Origin: CAVSRC01 sp963785065
Lineage (GTDB): Bacteria > Pseudomonadota > Alphaproteobacteria > Rhizobiales > Kaistiaceae
Length of the DNA stretch: 64,000 nt
Assembly (NCBI GenBank): GCA_963785065.1
Contig: CAWATX010000002.1
Location: forward strand, 248,001 to 312,000
Direction: 5' to 3'
In this document: in pieces, positions 1-10,186 of the stretch
Layout: each line of letters starts with the position of its first letter
Numbering within the stretch: the first letter of the stretch is position 1
Notes under the pieces: generated by a model
What the model was told of the DNA's origin: nothing
Databases searched by the model: none
The model's input: the letters and a program-made list of their open reading frames with translations, nothing else
Made by a program: the position numbers and the translations under genes

Positions 1-151
1 GATAGAGCGCATCGCCCTCCGGCGTCGTCAGGGCCACGTCCTCGATGGGGGTGGTGTGCTCGACCGTGCCGAACGGAGTCCAGGCCCGCGCCTCGCCGGC
101 AAAGGCTGCCAGCAGGAGCACCAGGACGAGCCCGATCGCGTATCTCACCAT
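1..151 (-). CDS. Secreted hypothetical protein, N-terminal part only
   Basis: The gene runs off the left edge, so only about 50 codons are visible. The ATG at 149-151 opens a short hydrophobic signal peptide (MVRYAIGLVLVLLLAAFAG) with a likely signal peptidase site after EARA. The mature start reads WTPFGTVEHTTPIEDVAL. The product is therefore exported. I do not recognise the family, and the part that would decide its function lies outside the window. It shares the minus strand with pepF but lies about 90 bases downstream of that gene's stop, so it could be the distal gene of the same transcript. Confidence 0.6.
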   Translation of the reverse strand, partial: MVRYAIGLVLVLLLAAFAGEARAWTPFGTVEHTTPIEDVALTTPEGDALY

Positions 152-239
152 GCCGCGTTCCAACAGGGGGCAGGTCCTTCCGAGATTACCGCGGAGCGCG
201 GAGCGCGCAAACAAGCCGCAGGTTGATCGTGGGCCGGGT

Positions 240-2072
240 TCAGCCGTCCATCGCTTCCAGCTCGCCGATGAGCCGGTCGATGACGCTGAGGCCCCGTGCC
301 CAGAAAGCGGGATCACTGGCGTCGAGCCCGAAGGGGGCGAGCAACTCCTTGTGATGCTTGCTGCCACCGGCCTTGAGCATGGCGAAATACTTCTCCTGAA
401 AGCCCGCCTCCGCCTCCTCGTAGACCGCATAGAGCGAGTTCACCAGGCAATCGCCGAAAGCATAGGCGTAAACGTAGAAGGGCGAATGGATGAAGTGCGG
501 GATATAGCTCCAGAACGTCTCGTAGCCGGGACCGAGACGCACCGCCGGCCCGAGGCTCTCGCCCTGCACCGCCATCCATAGCTCGCCGACGCGCTCGGAC
601 GTCAGTTCGCCCGCGCGCCGTTCGAGATGCAGGCTGCGCTCGAACTCGTAGAAGGCGATCTGGCGCACCACGGTGTTGATCATGTCCTCGACCTTGGCGG
701 CGATCATCGCCTTGCGCTCGCGCTTGTCGCCGGTGTCGGCGAGCAGCGCGCGGAAGGTCAGCATCTCGCCAAAGACGCTGGCCGTCTCGGCAAGTGTCAG
801 CGGGGTCTGCGCCATCAGTGCACCCTGCGGTCCGGCAAGCACCTGATGCACGCCGTGGCCGAGCTCATGGGCGAGCGTCATCACGTCGCGCGCCCGACCC
901 TGATAGTTGACCAGCACATAGGGGTGCACCGAGGGGACGGTCGGATGGGCGAAGGCGCCTGGTGCTTTGCCAGCGCGCACCGGCGCGTCGATCCAGGAAT
1001 ATTCGAAGAAGCGGTCGGCGATCTCCGCCATCTCCGGGTGGAAGGCGCCATAGGCCCTGAGCACCTTGGCGCGCGCCTCGGCAAACGGGATCACCTGGCG
1101 CGGCTGGTCAGGCAGCGGGGCGTTGCGGTCCCAGTGGTCGAGCACGTCCTTGCCGAACCAGCGCGCCTTCAGCGCGTAATAGCGGTGCGACAGGCGCGGA
1201 TAGGCGGCGCGCACCGCCGCGACCAACGCCGCCACCACCTCCGGCTCGACGCGGTTGGACAGGTGGCGCGCGTCAGCGACATCCTTGAAGCCACGCCAAC
1301 GGTCGGAAATTTCCTTGTCCTTGGCGAGCGTATTGGTGATGTGGGTGAACAGGCGGATGTTCCTGCCGAAGGTGACGGCCAGTGCCTCGGCCGCCGCCTT
1401 GCGCTTCGCCCCGTCCTCGTGCTGCAGCAGGTTGAGGGTCGGCTCGATCGCCAGTTCTTGTGCCCCGACGTCGAAGCGCAGCGCCGTCATGGTCTCGTCG
1501 AACAGACGGTTCCAGGCGCCTGCCCCGGTCACCGATTTCTCGTGGAAGAGCAGTTCGACCCGGTCCTCGAGCTGATAGGGCTTTTCCGCGCGCACGTCCT
1601 CCAGCCACGGCCGGTAATGACCGAGCGCCGGGTCGCCCATCGCTCTCTCGAGCACATCGTCGGCGATGCGGTTCAATTCCAGCGGAAAGAAGAAAAGATG
1701 GGCGCTGACCGCCGTGATCTTCTCCTGCACATCGCCATAGAACTTGGCGCGGGCAGGATCGCTGGCGTCGCCGGCATGGAGCAGCCCGGCATAGGAGATG
1801 ATGCGGCCGATGAGCTCATCGAGCTTCTCGAAGGCGACCACCGCCTGCGCCAGGTCGGCGCCGCGCGACGCCGCGAGCCCCTCAAGCTTGCCCTTGAACT
1901 TGTCTTCGAAGGCCGCCGACTCGCTCTCCGACAGCGCCAGGTCGCGCTTCAGCTTGGGATCGTCCATCCCGGCATAGAGGTCTTCGAGGTTCCATTCCGG
2001 CAGCGGCCCCAGATCATCCTCCGCCAATTCGGCGGCAAGCGTCTGGGAACGGGCGATTTCGGTCGGGGTCAT
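240..2072 (-). CDS. pepF: Oligoendopeptidase F, peptidase family M3
   Basis: A 610-residue cytoplasmic zinc metallopeptidase that should cut oligopeptides from protein turnover or uptake. The HEXXH zinc motif HELGH is at residues 402-406, followed about 25 residues later by ETASVFGE, which supplies the third zinc ligand. The C-terminal region has the YIPHFIHSPFYVYAYAFG segment typical of the PepF/M3B subfamily. Length matches the usual 600 residues. The ATG start gives the full N-terminal domain (LPEWNLEDLY) expected of the family. It stands alone on the minus strand, and its promoter must lie in 2073-2402, shared with the divergent response regulator. Confidence 0.95.
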   Translation of the reverse strand: MTPTEIARSQTLAAELAEDDLGPLPEWNLEDLYAGMDDPKLKRDLALSESESAAFEDKFKGKLEGLAASRGADLAQAVVAFEKLDELIGRIISYAGLLHAGDASDPARAKFYGDVQEKITAVSAHLFFFPLELNRIADDVLERAMGDPALGHYRPWLEDVRAEKPYQLEDRVELLFHEKSVTGAGAWNRLFDETMTALRFDVGAQELAIEPTLNLLQHEDGAKRKAAAEALAVTFGRNIRLFTHITNTLAKDKEISDRWRGFKDVADARHLSNRVEPEVVAALVAAVRAAYPRLSHRYYALKARWFGKDVLDHWDRNAPLPDQPRQVIPFAEARAKVLRAYGAFHPEMAEIADRFFEYSWIDAPVRAGKAPGAFAHPTVPSVHPYVLVNYQGRARDVMTLAHELGHGVHQVLAGPQGALMAQTPLTLAETASVFGEMLTFRALLADTGDKRERKAMIAAKVEDMINTVVRQIAFYEFERSLHLERRAGELTSERVGELWMAVQGESLGPAVRLGPGYETFWSYIPHFIHSPFYVYAYAFGDCLVNSLYAVYEEAEAGFQEKYFAMLKAGGSKHHKELLAPFGLDASDPAFWARGLSVIDRLIGELEAMDG

Positions 2073-2253
2073 GTGGGTTTCCGCATCATGAGGTCGGGAT
2101 TGTGCTTGGCCGCCAAATAGGGCGGGGACACGGCCTCTGGCAACCGCTGAGTCGCCGCCGGCAATCGGGCGAGGGCATGGCGCGCAAGCGCCGATCCCGC
2201 CGACTGCCCGCTATCCCCAGCCCCGCCGATGAGGCAGCCCGCGAGGCCGCCGG

Positions 2254-2268
2254 TTAAGGAGAGATTAA
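2254..2268. promoter_or_regulatory. Candidate CtrA box, TTAA-N7-TTAA
   Basis: The sequence TTAAGGAGAGATTAA matches the full alphaproteobacterial CtrA consensus (TTAA, seven bases, TTAA) with no mismatch. It lies between divergent pepF and the response regulator, about 135 bases upstream of the latter's ATG and 182 upstream of pepF. TTAA is rare in this GC-rich window. No clear -35/-10 pair was found in the 330-base gap, and nothing else there stands out. The assignment rests on the motif alone. Confidence 0.5.
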
Positions 2269-2402
2269 CTGGCCGGCCCGATCATCGCCCCCGGGCCGTT
2301 CACCACGACCATTGATTCCATTGGGATTTCCAAACAGCCGCGCCCAATATTGTGCCGCAAAGAGACAGTTTTGCAAAAACCACAGGGAGCCGCCGGGCAA
2401 GC

Positions 2403-3884
<1,482 letters not shown>

Positions 3885-3988
3885 GCGGTAAATTCCGCTT
3901 GAGGTGTGACCGACGTCATTGAAAAGCACCGCTGATCTGCAACATTCCAACATCTCGCTAGATTTTGCATGACAATGAGGCCGTCCCC

Positions 3989-5782
3989 ATGCTCTTGCGC
4001 ATTGCATTCCCGACGCTGATTGGCGCTGTCGCCCTCATCGCCGCGGGTGGTGCCGTGGCCCAACCGGCCAAAGGCGATAGCAAGGTCGTGCTCGCCAGCT
4101 ACTACACGACTGGCGACCGCGCCGTTGATCCGATGAGCGAGGCGATCCGCGCCATCCTCATCGACGCCGCCAATCAGGGCAATTTCGTCGAGAAGAAGAA
4201 CATCGGGGCGCTCAACGCCTTCTACCGCGGGCAGAGCTACGCACCGTCATGGATCATGGATGGCAAGCTGACCGAACGCGCGCTTGCGGTCATTGCCCGG
4301 ATCAAGGATGCCGGCGCCGATGGCCTCGACGCCTCCGTCTATCACCTGCCGCACGTCCAGATCGGACTCGCCATGCCGGCCACGCAGGAGGCCCAGGCGC
4401 ATGCCGAGGTGATGCTCAGCCAGGCGGTCATCGACTATGTCCACGACGCCCATTCCGGCCGTCTCGACCCAGCCGACATCAGCCAGAACTTCGATTACGC
4501 GCCGCACATCGCCGATCCGGTCGCCGCGCTCAACAAGATCTCCATGGCCGAAGACGCCGCCAAGGTGCTCGCCTCCTACAATCCGCAGCATCCCGAGTTC
4601 TGGGCGCTACGCGCCAAGCTTGCCGAAGCCAGGGCGTCTGAGAAGAGCCTGCCGCCAATCATCCCCGCCGGCAGCAACCTCAAGCTCGGCATGAAGGACC
4701 CGCGCGTGGTCATCCTGCGCCAGCGCCTGAAGATCGCTCCGCCGGCTCCCCCGCCCGCCGCCGACACGCCGATGGCCGCCGAGCCCACCGCTGGCGCCGC
4801 GGTCACGCCGGTCTCGGCGACGGTCGGCGCGCCGGCCGCGCAGCCCGCGATCGACACCACCACGGTTGCCGCCACCGAGCCCGCCAAGCCATTCGATCCG
4901 CAGGTGTTCGACGAGAGCGTCGATGCCGCCGTCAAGGCGTTCCAGGAATCCGCCGGCCTCAAGCCCGACGGCATCATCGGCCCGGCCACACTCGGCCGCC
5001 TCAACGCCGCCGCCGACGACCATGTCGACACCATTCTGGTCAACATGGAGCGCTGGCGCTGGATGCCGGAGAACCTCGGCCAGTTCTACGTCCGGGTGAA
5101 CATCCCCAACTTCAATCTCAACATCTACAAGAACGGCAAGATCTTCTACACGACGCGCATCGTCGTCGGTCAGCCGACCAAGCAGACGCCGATCTTCTCC
5201 GACGAGATCGAGTACGTCATCGTCAACCCGGTGTGGAACGTGCCGGCGTCGATCGCGATCAAGGAGATGCTGCCGGAGATCCAGGCCAACCCCGGCAAGG
5301 CGCTCAACGGCTACCAGGTCTTCGCCAATATCGGCGGGCGCTTCCGCGCCGTCGATCCGTGGACGGTCGACTGGCGTACCGTCGACATGCGCCGCATCCA
5401 GATCAAGCAGCCGCCGGGCGAGAAGAACGCGCTCGGCTCGATCAAGTTCATGTTCCCCAACCCCTTCGCGGTCTATCTGCACGACACGCCGTCGAAGAGC
5501 CTGTTCCAGCGCGACTACCGCGCCTACAGCCACGGCTGCATGCGGGTGATGAACCCGTGGGATTTTGCCGCAGCCCTGCTCACCCACGATCCGAACGTCT
5601 CGGCGGCAAGCCTCAAGAAGCTGGTCGGCGGACCTCAGACGCAGATCAATCTCACCCAGCACATCCCTGTGCACATCACGTATTTCACCGCCTGGGTTGA
5701 CGATTCGGGCAAGCTTCAGCTGCGCTCCGACGTCTACCACCACGACGCTCAGATGGAGAAAGCCTTCGGTCTGGTCTCCTGA
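3989..5782 (+). CDS. L,D-transpeptidase, YcbB-like, with peptidoglycan-binding domain
   Basis: A 597-residue exported enzyme expected to form 3-3 cross-links in peptidoglycan or attach proteins to it. The ATG at 3989, with ATGAGG upstream, opens a signal peptide ending near AVAQP; an in-frame TTG at 3965 would only add a poor extension. Residues about 235-350 hold a PG_binding_1 domain (AVKAFQESAGLKPDGIIGP) split by an Ala/Pro-rich insertion. The YkuD catalytic domain follows, with His and nucleophile Cys517 in YSHGCMRV. It lies 104 bases after the response regulator and before the DUF882 gene, giving a cell-wall context. Confidence 0.92.
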   Translation: MLLRIAFPTLIGAVALIAAGGAVAQPAKGDSKVVLASYYTTGDRAVDPMSEAIRAILIDAANQGNFVEKKNIGALNAFYRGQSYAPSWIMDGKLTERALAVIARIKDAGADGLDASVYHLPHVQIGLAMPATQEAQAHAEVMLSQAVIDYVHDAHSGRLDPADISQNFDYAPHIADPVAALNKISMAEDAAKVLASYNPQHPEFWALRAKLAEARASEKSLPPIIPAGSNLKLGMKDPRVVILRQRLKIAPPAPPPAADTPMAAEPTAGAAVTPVSATVGAPAAQPAIDTTTVAATEPAKPFDPQVFDESVDAAVKAFQESAGLKPDGIIGPATLGRLNAAADDHVDTILVNMERWRWMPENLGQFYVRVNIPNFNLNIYKNGKIFYTTRIVVGQPTKQTPIFSDEIEYVIVNPVWNVPASIAIKEMLPEIQANPGKALNGYQVFANIGGRFRAVDPWTVDWRTVDMRRIQIKQPPGEKNALGSIKFMFPNPFAVYLHDTPSKSLFQRDYRAYSHGCMRVMNPWDFAAALLTHDPNVSAASLKKLVGGPQTQINLTQHIPVHITYFTAWVDDSGKLQLRSDVYHHDAQMEKAFGLVS

Positions 5783-5842
5783 TCGCCGCACTTCGCTTAA
5801 AAAGCCCGGAATTTCGGGAATTTCCAGACCGGACCACTTGCC

Positions 5843-5950
5843 CATTTGCCCCGCAAATGCCACGATCTGTCTTTAGCCGGGGGGCTAGAGGGTTCCCTGG
5901 CCATTGGGCATGGCGCATCCCCGATGGGTAGTATACCGCGCGTTAACCAT
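5843..5950. promoter_or_regulatory. Intergenic palindrome and GTTAACCAT CtrA-type half site
   Basis: The 230-base gap before the DUF882 gene contains a perfect palindrome, CATTTGC-CCC-GCAAATG at 5843-5859, and the 9-mer GTTAACCAT at 5942-5950, about 62 bases before the start codon. TTAACCAT is a known CtrA half-site sequence in Caulobacter. The same 9-mer occurs on the minus strand at 44730-44738. The palindrome could be an operator or a weak hairpin after the transpeptidase gene. No T-tract follows it. Confidence 0.35.
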
Positions 5951-6012
5951 GCGGTCGGAGAATGCGTCACGCGGTAACCTGTTTCTCGGGTTAGGGGACA
6001 GCGGGAAGAGTT

Positions 6013-7755
6013 TTGTTCAGGCGGGGCAAGCAGCAGATCGCGGATAAGCCGCAGCAGACGACCGGTCGAACGCAGGCGTTGCTGAAGATCGGAACTGCGG
6101 CGCTATTGCTCGTCATCGCCACCAACGCCAAGAGCTTCGCCGAAGACCGCGCTCTCAGGCTCTACAATCTCCACACCCACGAACGCGCCATCATCGTCTA
6201 CAAGCGCAACGGCGTGTACGACCGTGACGGCCTCAACAAGATCAACCAATTCCTGCGCGACTGGCGCCAGAACCGCGTGATCCGCATGGATCCGCACCTG
6301 CTCGACCTGGTCTGGGAGGTCTACCAGAAGTCCGGATCGCACGATTACATCCAGGTGGTGTGCGGCTATCGCTCGCCGCCGACCAACGCCATGCTGCGCC
6401 GTCGCTCCAATGGCGTCGCCCAGCACAGCCAGCACATGCTGGGCAAGGCGCTGGATTACTACATCCCCGACGTGCCGCTGGCCAAGCTGCGCGCCATTGG
6501 CCTGAGGATGCAGCTCGGCGGCGTCGGCTTCTACCCGACCTCCGGCTCGCCCTTCGTCCACATGGACACCGGCAAAGTGCGCCACTGGCCGCGCATGTCG
6601 CGCCAGCAGCTCGTGCGCGTCTTCCCCGACGGGCACACGCTGCACGTCCCCTCCGACGGTCGGCCGCTGCCCGGTTATGAGCAGGCGCTGGCCGCCTACA
6701 AGACGCGCATCGCCGCCGAGACCCCCAATACCAAGGTCGCCAGCTTCAGCAAGTCGCCGGTCATCGAGGATGTCGACAACTCCAGGCAGGTCCTGGTGGC
6801 CGACAACATGGTTGACGCCGGAGCCGGCGACGACGAGCCCGCCGATACCGAGGTGGCGTCGGCATCTGCGCCTGCGCCCGCCACGGCGCCGGTGCTTGCC
6901 GCCCCCGCCGCGCCGGCAACGCGCGCCGTCGGCACTGCCGTTGCCGCCTACGCCACCGCGCAGGTGCCGCTGCCGCGGCTGGCGCCCAAGCCCGCCCAGC
7001 CGGTTGCCATCGCCTCGCTCAGCGCCCCGCTCGACGACATCACCGCGCCGGCGCGGCCGCCGCTCAGCATTGCCAGCCTGGCCAGCGAGCCCCTGCCCAC
7101 CGACGCCTTCGCCAATCCGCAGGACTGGACGGCGCCGCAGGTTCCCGCCGCGCTCGCCGCCGCCATGGCCGAGCGCGACCAGACCCGCCGCACCGCCTCT
7201 CTGCCGATCGCACCGACGGCGGTCGTGGCGACCATCGACATGTCGCGGCCGCTGCGCGCCGAGGCAATCACCACCGCCGTGCTGCGCAACAGCGAGGATG
7301 CCAACGACAGCGCCGGCAAGGTCCCGGCGGGCCTGCTCGCTTATGCCCCGGCCACGCTGCCCGACGGGCCGCCCGCCTATGGCGTGCCGCTGCCCCGCAT
7401 CAACCCGATCAGGGCTGCTGCCGCCGCGGCGCCAATGCCGGCGCCTACGCACGTGGCGGCGCTTCCCGCGCGCCCGATGATGAAGCCGCAGCTCACCATG
7501 ACGGCACTCGACACCCACAGCCTGCGCATGTGGATCGGCGCCACCTCGACGCGACAGAAATCATACGCCGTGCTCACCATGCCGGACTTCACCGGCGATT
7601 CCGGGCTGATGAACAAGCCCGACGCGGCCTTCGCCGCCGGCTTCGGCCGCTATGCCTATACCGATCTCAGGACCGACCATTTCTCCGGCGTCCTGGTCGA
7701 GCAGCCCCCCGTCGTCGATCTCCGGCACGAAGCCTTCCTCGCTTCGACCCGCTGA
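6013..7755 (+). CDS. DUF882 (peptidase M15_2) protein with long Ala/Pro-rich tail
   Basis: A 580-residue protein. An N-terminal hydrophobic segment (residues 23-44) exports or anchors it. Residues about 48-200 are a DUF882/YcbK-type M15 domain with the zinc-ligand pattern HMLGKALD (His141, Asp148) and a later His183 in FVHMD. That argues for a D,D- or L,D-carboxypeptidase or amidase acting on peptidoglycan. Residues 200-480 are low-complexity Ala/Pro-rich sequence, followed by a short conserved-looking C-terminal block. The start is TTG at 6013, preceded by GGGAAG at a usable spacing; there is no ATG before the hydrophobic segment. The transpeptidase gene lies upstream on the same strand. Confidence 0.85.
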   Translation: MFRRGKQQIADKPQQTTGRTQALLKIGTAALLLVIATNAKSFAEDRALRLYNLHTHERAIIVYKRNGVYDRDGLNKINQFLRDWRQNRVIRMDPHLLDLVWEVYQKSGSHDYIQVVCGYRSPPTNAMLRRRSNGVAQHSQHMLGKALDYYIPDVPLAKLRAIGLRMQLGGVGFYPTSGSPFVHMDTGKVRHWPRMSRQQLVRVFPDGHTLHVPSDGRPLPGYEQALAAYKTRIAAETPNTKVASFSKSPVIEDVDNSRQVLVADNMVDAGAGDDEPADTEVASASAPAPATAPVLAAPAAPATRAVGTAVAAYATAQVPLPRLAPKPAQPVAIASLSAPLDDITAPARPPLSIASLASEPLPTDAFANPQDWTAPQVPAALAAAMAERDQTRRTASLPIAPTAVVATIDMSRPLRAEAITTAVLRNSEDANDSAGKVPAGLLAYAPATLPDGPPAYGVPLPRINPIRAAAAAAPMPAPTHVAALPARPMMKPQLTMTALDTHSLRMWIGATSTRQKSYAVLTMPDFTGDSGLMNKPDAAFAAGFGRYAYTDLRTDHFSGVLVEQPPVVDLRHEAFLASTR

Positions 7756-7870
7756 GCCCAATCGATATTCTGCTTTAGGATTGGCCTGATCGCCGCACGC
7801 GGCGTCGCGTGGCGCGCGCCCTCCCGCGCGGGGCCGCCCCTGTCACCGCGCGGCCTTCATGGCGTCGGCC

Positions 7871-8128
7871 TCACTCGGACGGCAGCAGCATGCCGAGCGC
7901 CTGCATGTAGAGTTCGAGAAGCGCCTCTTGCTCTTGCCGTTCGTTCGAATCCTGCTTGCGCATGCGCACGATGGTGCGCAGCGTCTTGGTGTCGAAACCG
8001 TTGGCCTTGGCCTCGGCGTAGACCTCCTTGATGTCGTCGCTGAGCGCCTGCTTTTCCTCCTCGAGGCGCTCGATGCGCTCGATGATCGATTTGAGCTGGT
8101 CCTTGGCGAAGCCTGCCGGGTCGGCCAT
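7871..8128 (-). CDS. gapR: GapR family nucleoid-associated protein (DUF2312)
   Basis: An 85-residue basic/acidic coiled-coil protein. The core (QLKSIIERIERLEEEKQALS, then IKEVYAEAKANGFD, then RMRKQD) matches Caulobacter GapR, which forms a clamp around overtwisted, AT-rich DNA ahead of replication and transcription and helps chromosome replication. Length equals the family norm. The ATG at 8128 begins directly before the conserved helix. It is the last gene of a minus-strand group with DUF1244 and an amidohydrolase, but the 114-base gap in front suggests its own promoter. Its presence agrees with the cell-cycle features elsewhere in the window. Confidence 0.9.
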   Translation of the reverse strand: MADPAGFAKDQLKSIIERIERLEEEKQALSDDIKEVYAEAKANGFDTKTLRTIVRMRKQDSNERQEQEALLELYMQALGMLLPSE

Positions 8129-8242
8129 GTGGTCTTGCTCCTGCTACCGGTTGATATGCTGTCTGGTGCCCGCGCCTGGGTTCCCAGAGTCGCGATGCCC
8201 GGTCAAGCCCGCGGACAGACGGCGCTGCGCGCTGTCCCCCAC

Positions 8243-8545
8243 TCACTCCTGCGGGCGGTTCTTCTCGAAGGCGGCAAGGTCTTCGGCGCTCGCCTCTTTC
8301 TGGTGGAGCGCCTTCCAGTCCTCATAGGCCATGCCGTAGATGCGTTCGCGCGACTGCGCCTTGCTCATCGCCACGCCCGCCTCCTCCGCCGCGTCGCGAT
8401 ACCAGTTGGCCAGGCAATTGCGGCAGAAGCCGGCGAGGTTCATCAGGTCGAGGTTCTGCACGTCGCTGCGTGTCCTGAGATGCTGGACGAGGCGCCGGAA
8501 CACCGCCGCCTCCAACTCCGTGGTGATGTCCGCTTCGTTGGTCAT
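8243..8545 (-). CDS. DUF1244 family protein
   Basis: A 100-residue soluble protein that is mostly helical by composition. It carries the family signature FCRNCLANWY (residues 40-49) and a C-terminal GMAYEDWKALHQ segment. The two cysteines two residues apart could bind metal or be redox active, but no function is established for the family to my knowledge. Its ATG overlaps the stop of the upstream amidohydrolase gene (ATGA at 8542-8545), so the two are almost surely translationally coupled. Members of this family occur widely in Alphaproteobacteria. Confidence 0.88.
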   Translation of the reverse strand: MTNEADITTELEAAVFRRLVQHLRTRSDVQNLDLMNLAGFCRNCLANWYRDAAEEAGVAMSKAQSRERIYGMAYEDWKALHQKEASAEDLAAFEKNRPQE

Positions 8546-9396
8546 GTTCCCTCCCCGTCACCGCCCGTGTCGGCGGCGAGCCCACCGGCGTGCGAGCCAT
8601 AGTGGCTGACCGCATGGACGCCGGCCAGCCGGTTGAGATCGCCGACGATCCGCGCCAGCCGCTCCGCCCAGGCTGCCGCCATATCCGCCTCGCCGATCAG
8701 GTCCTGGCGGATTTCGACCAGGCCATGGGCCAGGCCGCGGCGCGAGCCATGGCGGTACATGCAGTCGTTGGCCAGCGCCCCCGAATAGGGCTCGTTGTCG
8801 CCGACCGTGAGATCGCCCTCGGCTCTCAGCGCCGCGATCAGCGGGCGAGCGATGCGCGGATCGCGGTCCCACAGCACGCCGGCATGCCAGGGGCGCAACC
8901 GCCCGCGCCAGACCGGCGTGAAGCTGTGGACCGAAATGATGACCGGCGGCGTGCCGGCGGCGAGCGCCCGGTCGATCGCCGCATCGATTGCCGCGTGATA
9001 GGCCGCATGGTAGCGCGCGATGCGCCGCGCGCGCTCCTCGCCGTCCACCGCCGCATTGCCGGGAATCACGGCGCCGTCCGACAGGCGCATGATGAGGGTG
9101 GGATCGTCCTCGCCACGATTGGCGTCGATCAGCAGACGCGAGAAGGTCGACAGCACCGCCGGAACGCCGAGCCGGCCGGCGAGGCCACGGGCGACTTCGG
9201 CCGCGCCCGGATCGTAGGCGATGTGGCGGGAAAACTCCGCCGCCGGCAGGCCGAGATCGGCGTATTCGTCCGGCAGCCGATTTTCGGCGTGGTCGCAGAC
9301 GACGAGCACGCCGGCCGCCGGGTCCCCGTCGACAAGCTGAAACGGCGGAAAATCATGCGTCCCCGAGCGGACCGGTACGGCTGAGGCGATATCCAT
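8542..9396 (-). CDS. N-formylglutamate amidohydrolase family protein, copy 1
   Basis: A 284-residue enzyme of the N-formylglutamate amidohydrolase (HutG-like) superfamily, related to zinc carboxypeptidases and expected to release formate from N-formylglutamate or a similar substrate. Visible family segments are VVCDHAENRLPDEY near the N-terminus, IDANR, ISVHSFTPV, and VGDNEPYSG. The ATG at 9396 is chosen because an in-frame GTG at 9450 adds only non-conserved residues. No histidine-utilisation genes are nearby, so the physiological substrate is open. A second, divergent copy is at 20322-21215. This copy is coupled to DUF1244. Confidence 0.87.
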   Translation of the reverse strand: MDIASAVPVRSGTHDFPPFQLVDGDPAAGVLVVCDHAENRLPDEYADLGLPAAEFSRHIAYDPGAAEVARGLAGRLGVPAVLSTFSRLLIDANRGEDDPTLIMRLSDGAVIPGNAAVDGEERARRIARYHAAYHAAIDAAIDRALAAGTPPVIISVHSFTPVWRGRLRPWHAGVLWDRDPRIARPLIAALRAEGDLTVGDNEPYSGALANDCMYRHGSRRGLAHGLVEIRQDLIGEADMAAAWAERLARIVGDLNRLAGVHAVSHYGSHAGGLAADTGGDGEGT

Positions 9397-9627
9397 GGGG
9401 GCGCGATCATAGTGAGCTGGCAGGATGCGTTCCAGTCGGCCGCCGGCCACGATCCTGCCGTCTTCTCAAATGACAAGAATCGCCGCATTCCTGTCATCTG
9501 TCGGTGCGTCGCGGCCGCCGCCTGCGGCTGCGACGGCCTGCCGATGGCGCGTTGACAGGGCGAAAGGCCGCGCGTCATAAGTGCCGGAGAACGCACCGAA
9601 AATGCTCAACCCCTCGAATAGCTGACA

Positions 9628-10185
9628 GTGGCCAAGCGATCCCGCAACACTTCATGGCACCGACCGGCGGTGGTCACCGCAAGCATTGTTGCGTTGCTTG
9701 CCATCGCTCTCATTGCCTTCTTTCTCGTGCGCCAGGGCGGCGACAGCGACGCCCGCGCCCGGCTGCTGACCGAGACCACCACGACCGCTGGCGTCTCCGG
9801 CGCCGGCGCCGACAACGGTGCCGGCGGCCTGCGCCTGTGCAACCGTACAGCGAGCCGCGTCGGCATCGCCATCGGCTACAAGGAGAACAAGCGCTGGTCG
9901 ACTGAGGGCTGGTGGAACGTGGCGCCGGACACCTGCGAAACGCTGGTCGCCGGCGCACTGGTGTCGCGCTTCTATTACGTGTATGCGGTCGACTACGACC
10001 GCGGGGGAGTTTGGGGCGGTAAGGCGCAGATGTGTACACGCGACAAGATGTTCACGATCCACGGAATCGAGGATTGCGTGGCTCGTGGTTATGAGAAGAA
10101 TGGATTTTTCGAGGTCGACACCGGCGAGCAGAAGAGCTGGACGGTCCAGCTGACCGAGCCCGACCAGCAAGGGATCGGCGGCTGA
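9628..10185 (+). CDS. DUF1036 membrane-anchored protein
   Basis: A 185-residue protein with an N-terminal membrane segment (residues about 14-34, VVTASIVALLAIALIAFFLV) and a periplasmic DUF1036 domain (residues 65-180). That domain has conserved LRLCNRTASRVGIAIGYK, the tryptophan-rich EGWWNVAPDTC, and paired cysteines that may form disulfides. Translation starts at GTG 9628. Its stop is separated by one base from the pyruvate kinase ATG, so the genes must be cotranscribed and coupled. The function of DUF1036 is unknown. The link to pyk is conserved in many rhizobia as I recall it. Confidence 0.85.
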   Translation: MAKRSRNTSWHRPAVVTASIVALLAIALIAFFLVRQGGDSDARARLLTETTTTAGVSGAGADNGAGGLRLCNRTASRVGIAIGYKENKRWSTEGWWNVAPDTCETLVAGALVSRFYYVYAVDYDRGGVWGGKAQMCTRDKMFTIHGIEDCVARGYEKNGFFEVDTGEQKSWTVQLTEPDQQGIGG

Positions 10186-10186
10186 C

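Noticed and set aside
45..2120. Plus-strand frames opposite pepF
   Set aside because: No protein-family features; pepF on the minus strand explains the region fully.
3901..3988. Sigma-54 promoter for the transpeptidase gene (AAGCAC ... CTGCAA)
   Set aside because: The GC element is at the wrong distance from the GG-like element, so it does not fit TGGCAC-N5-TTGC.
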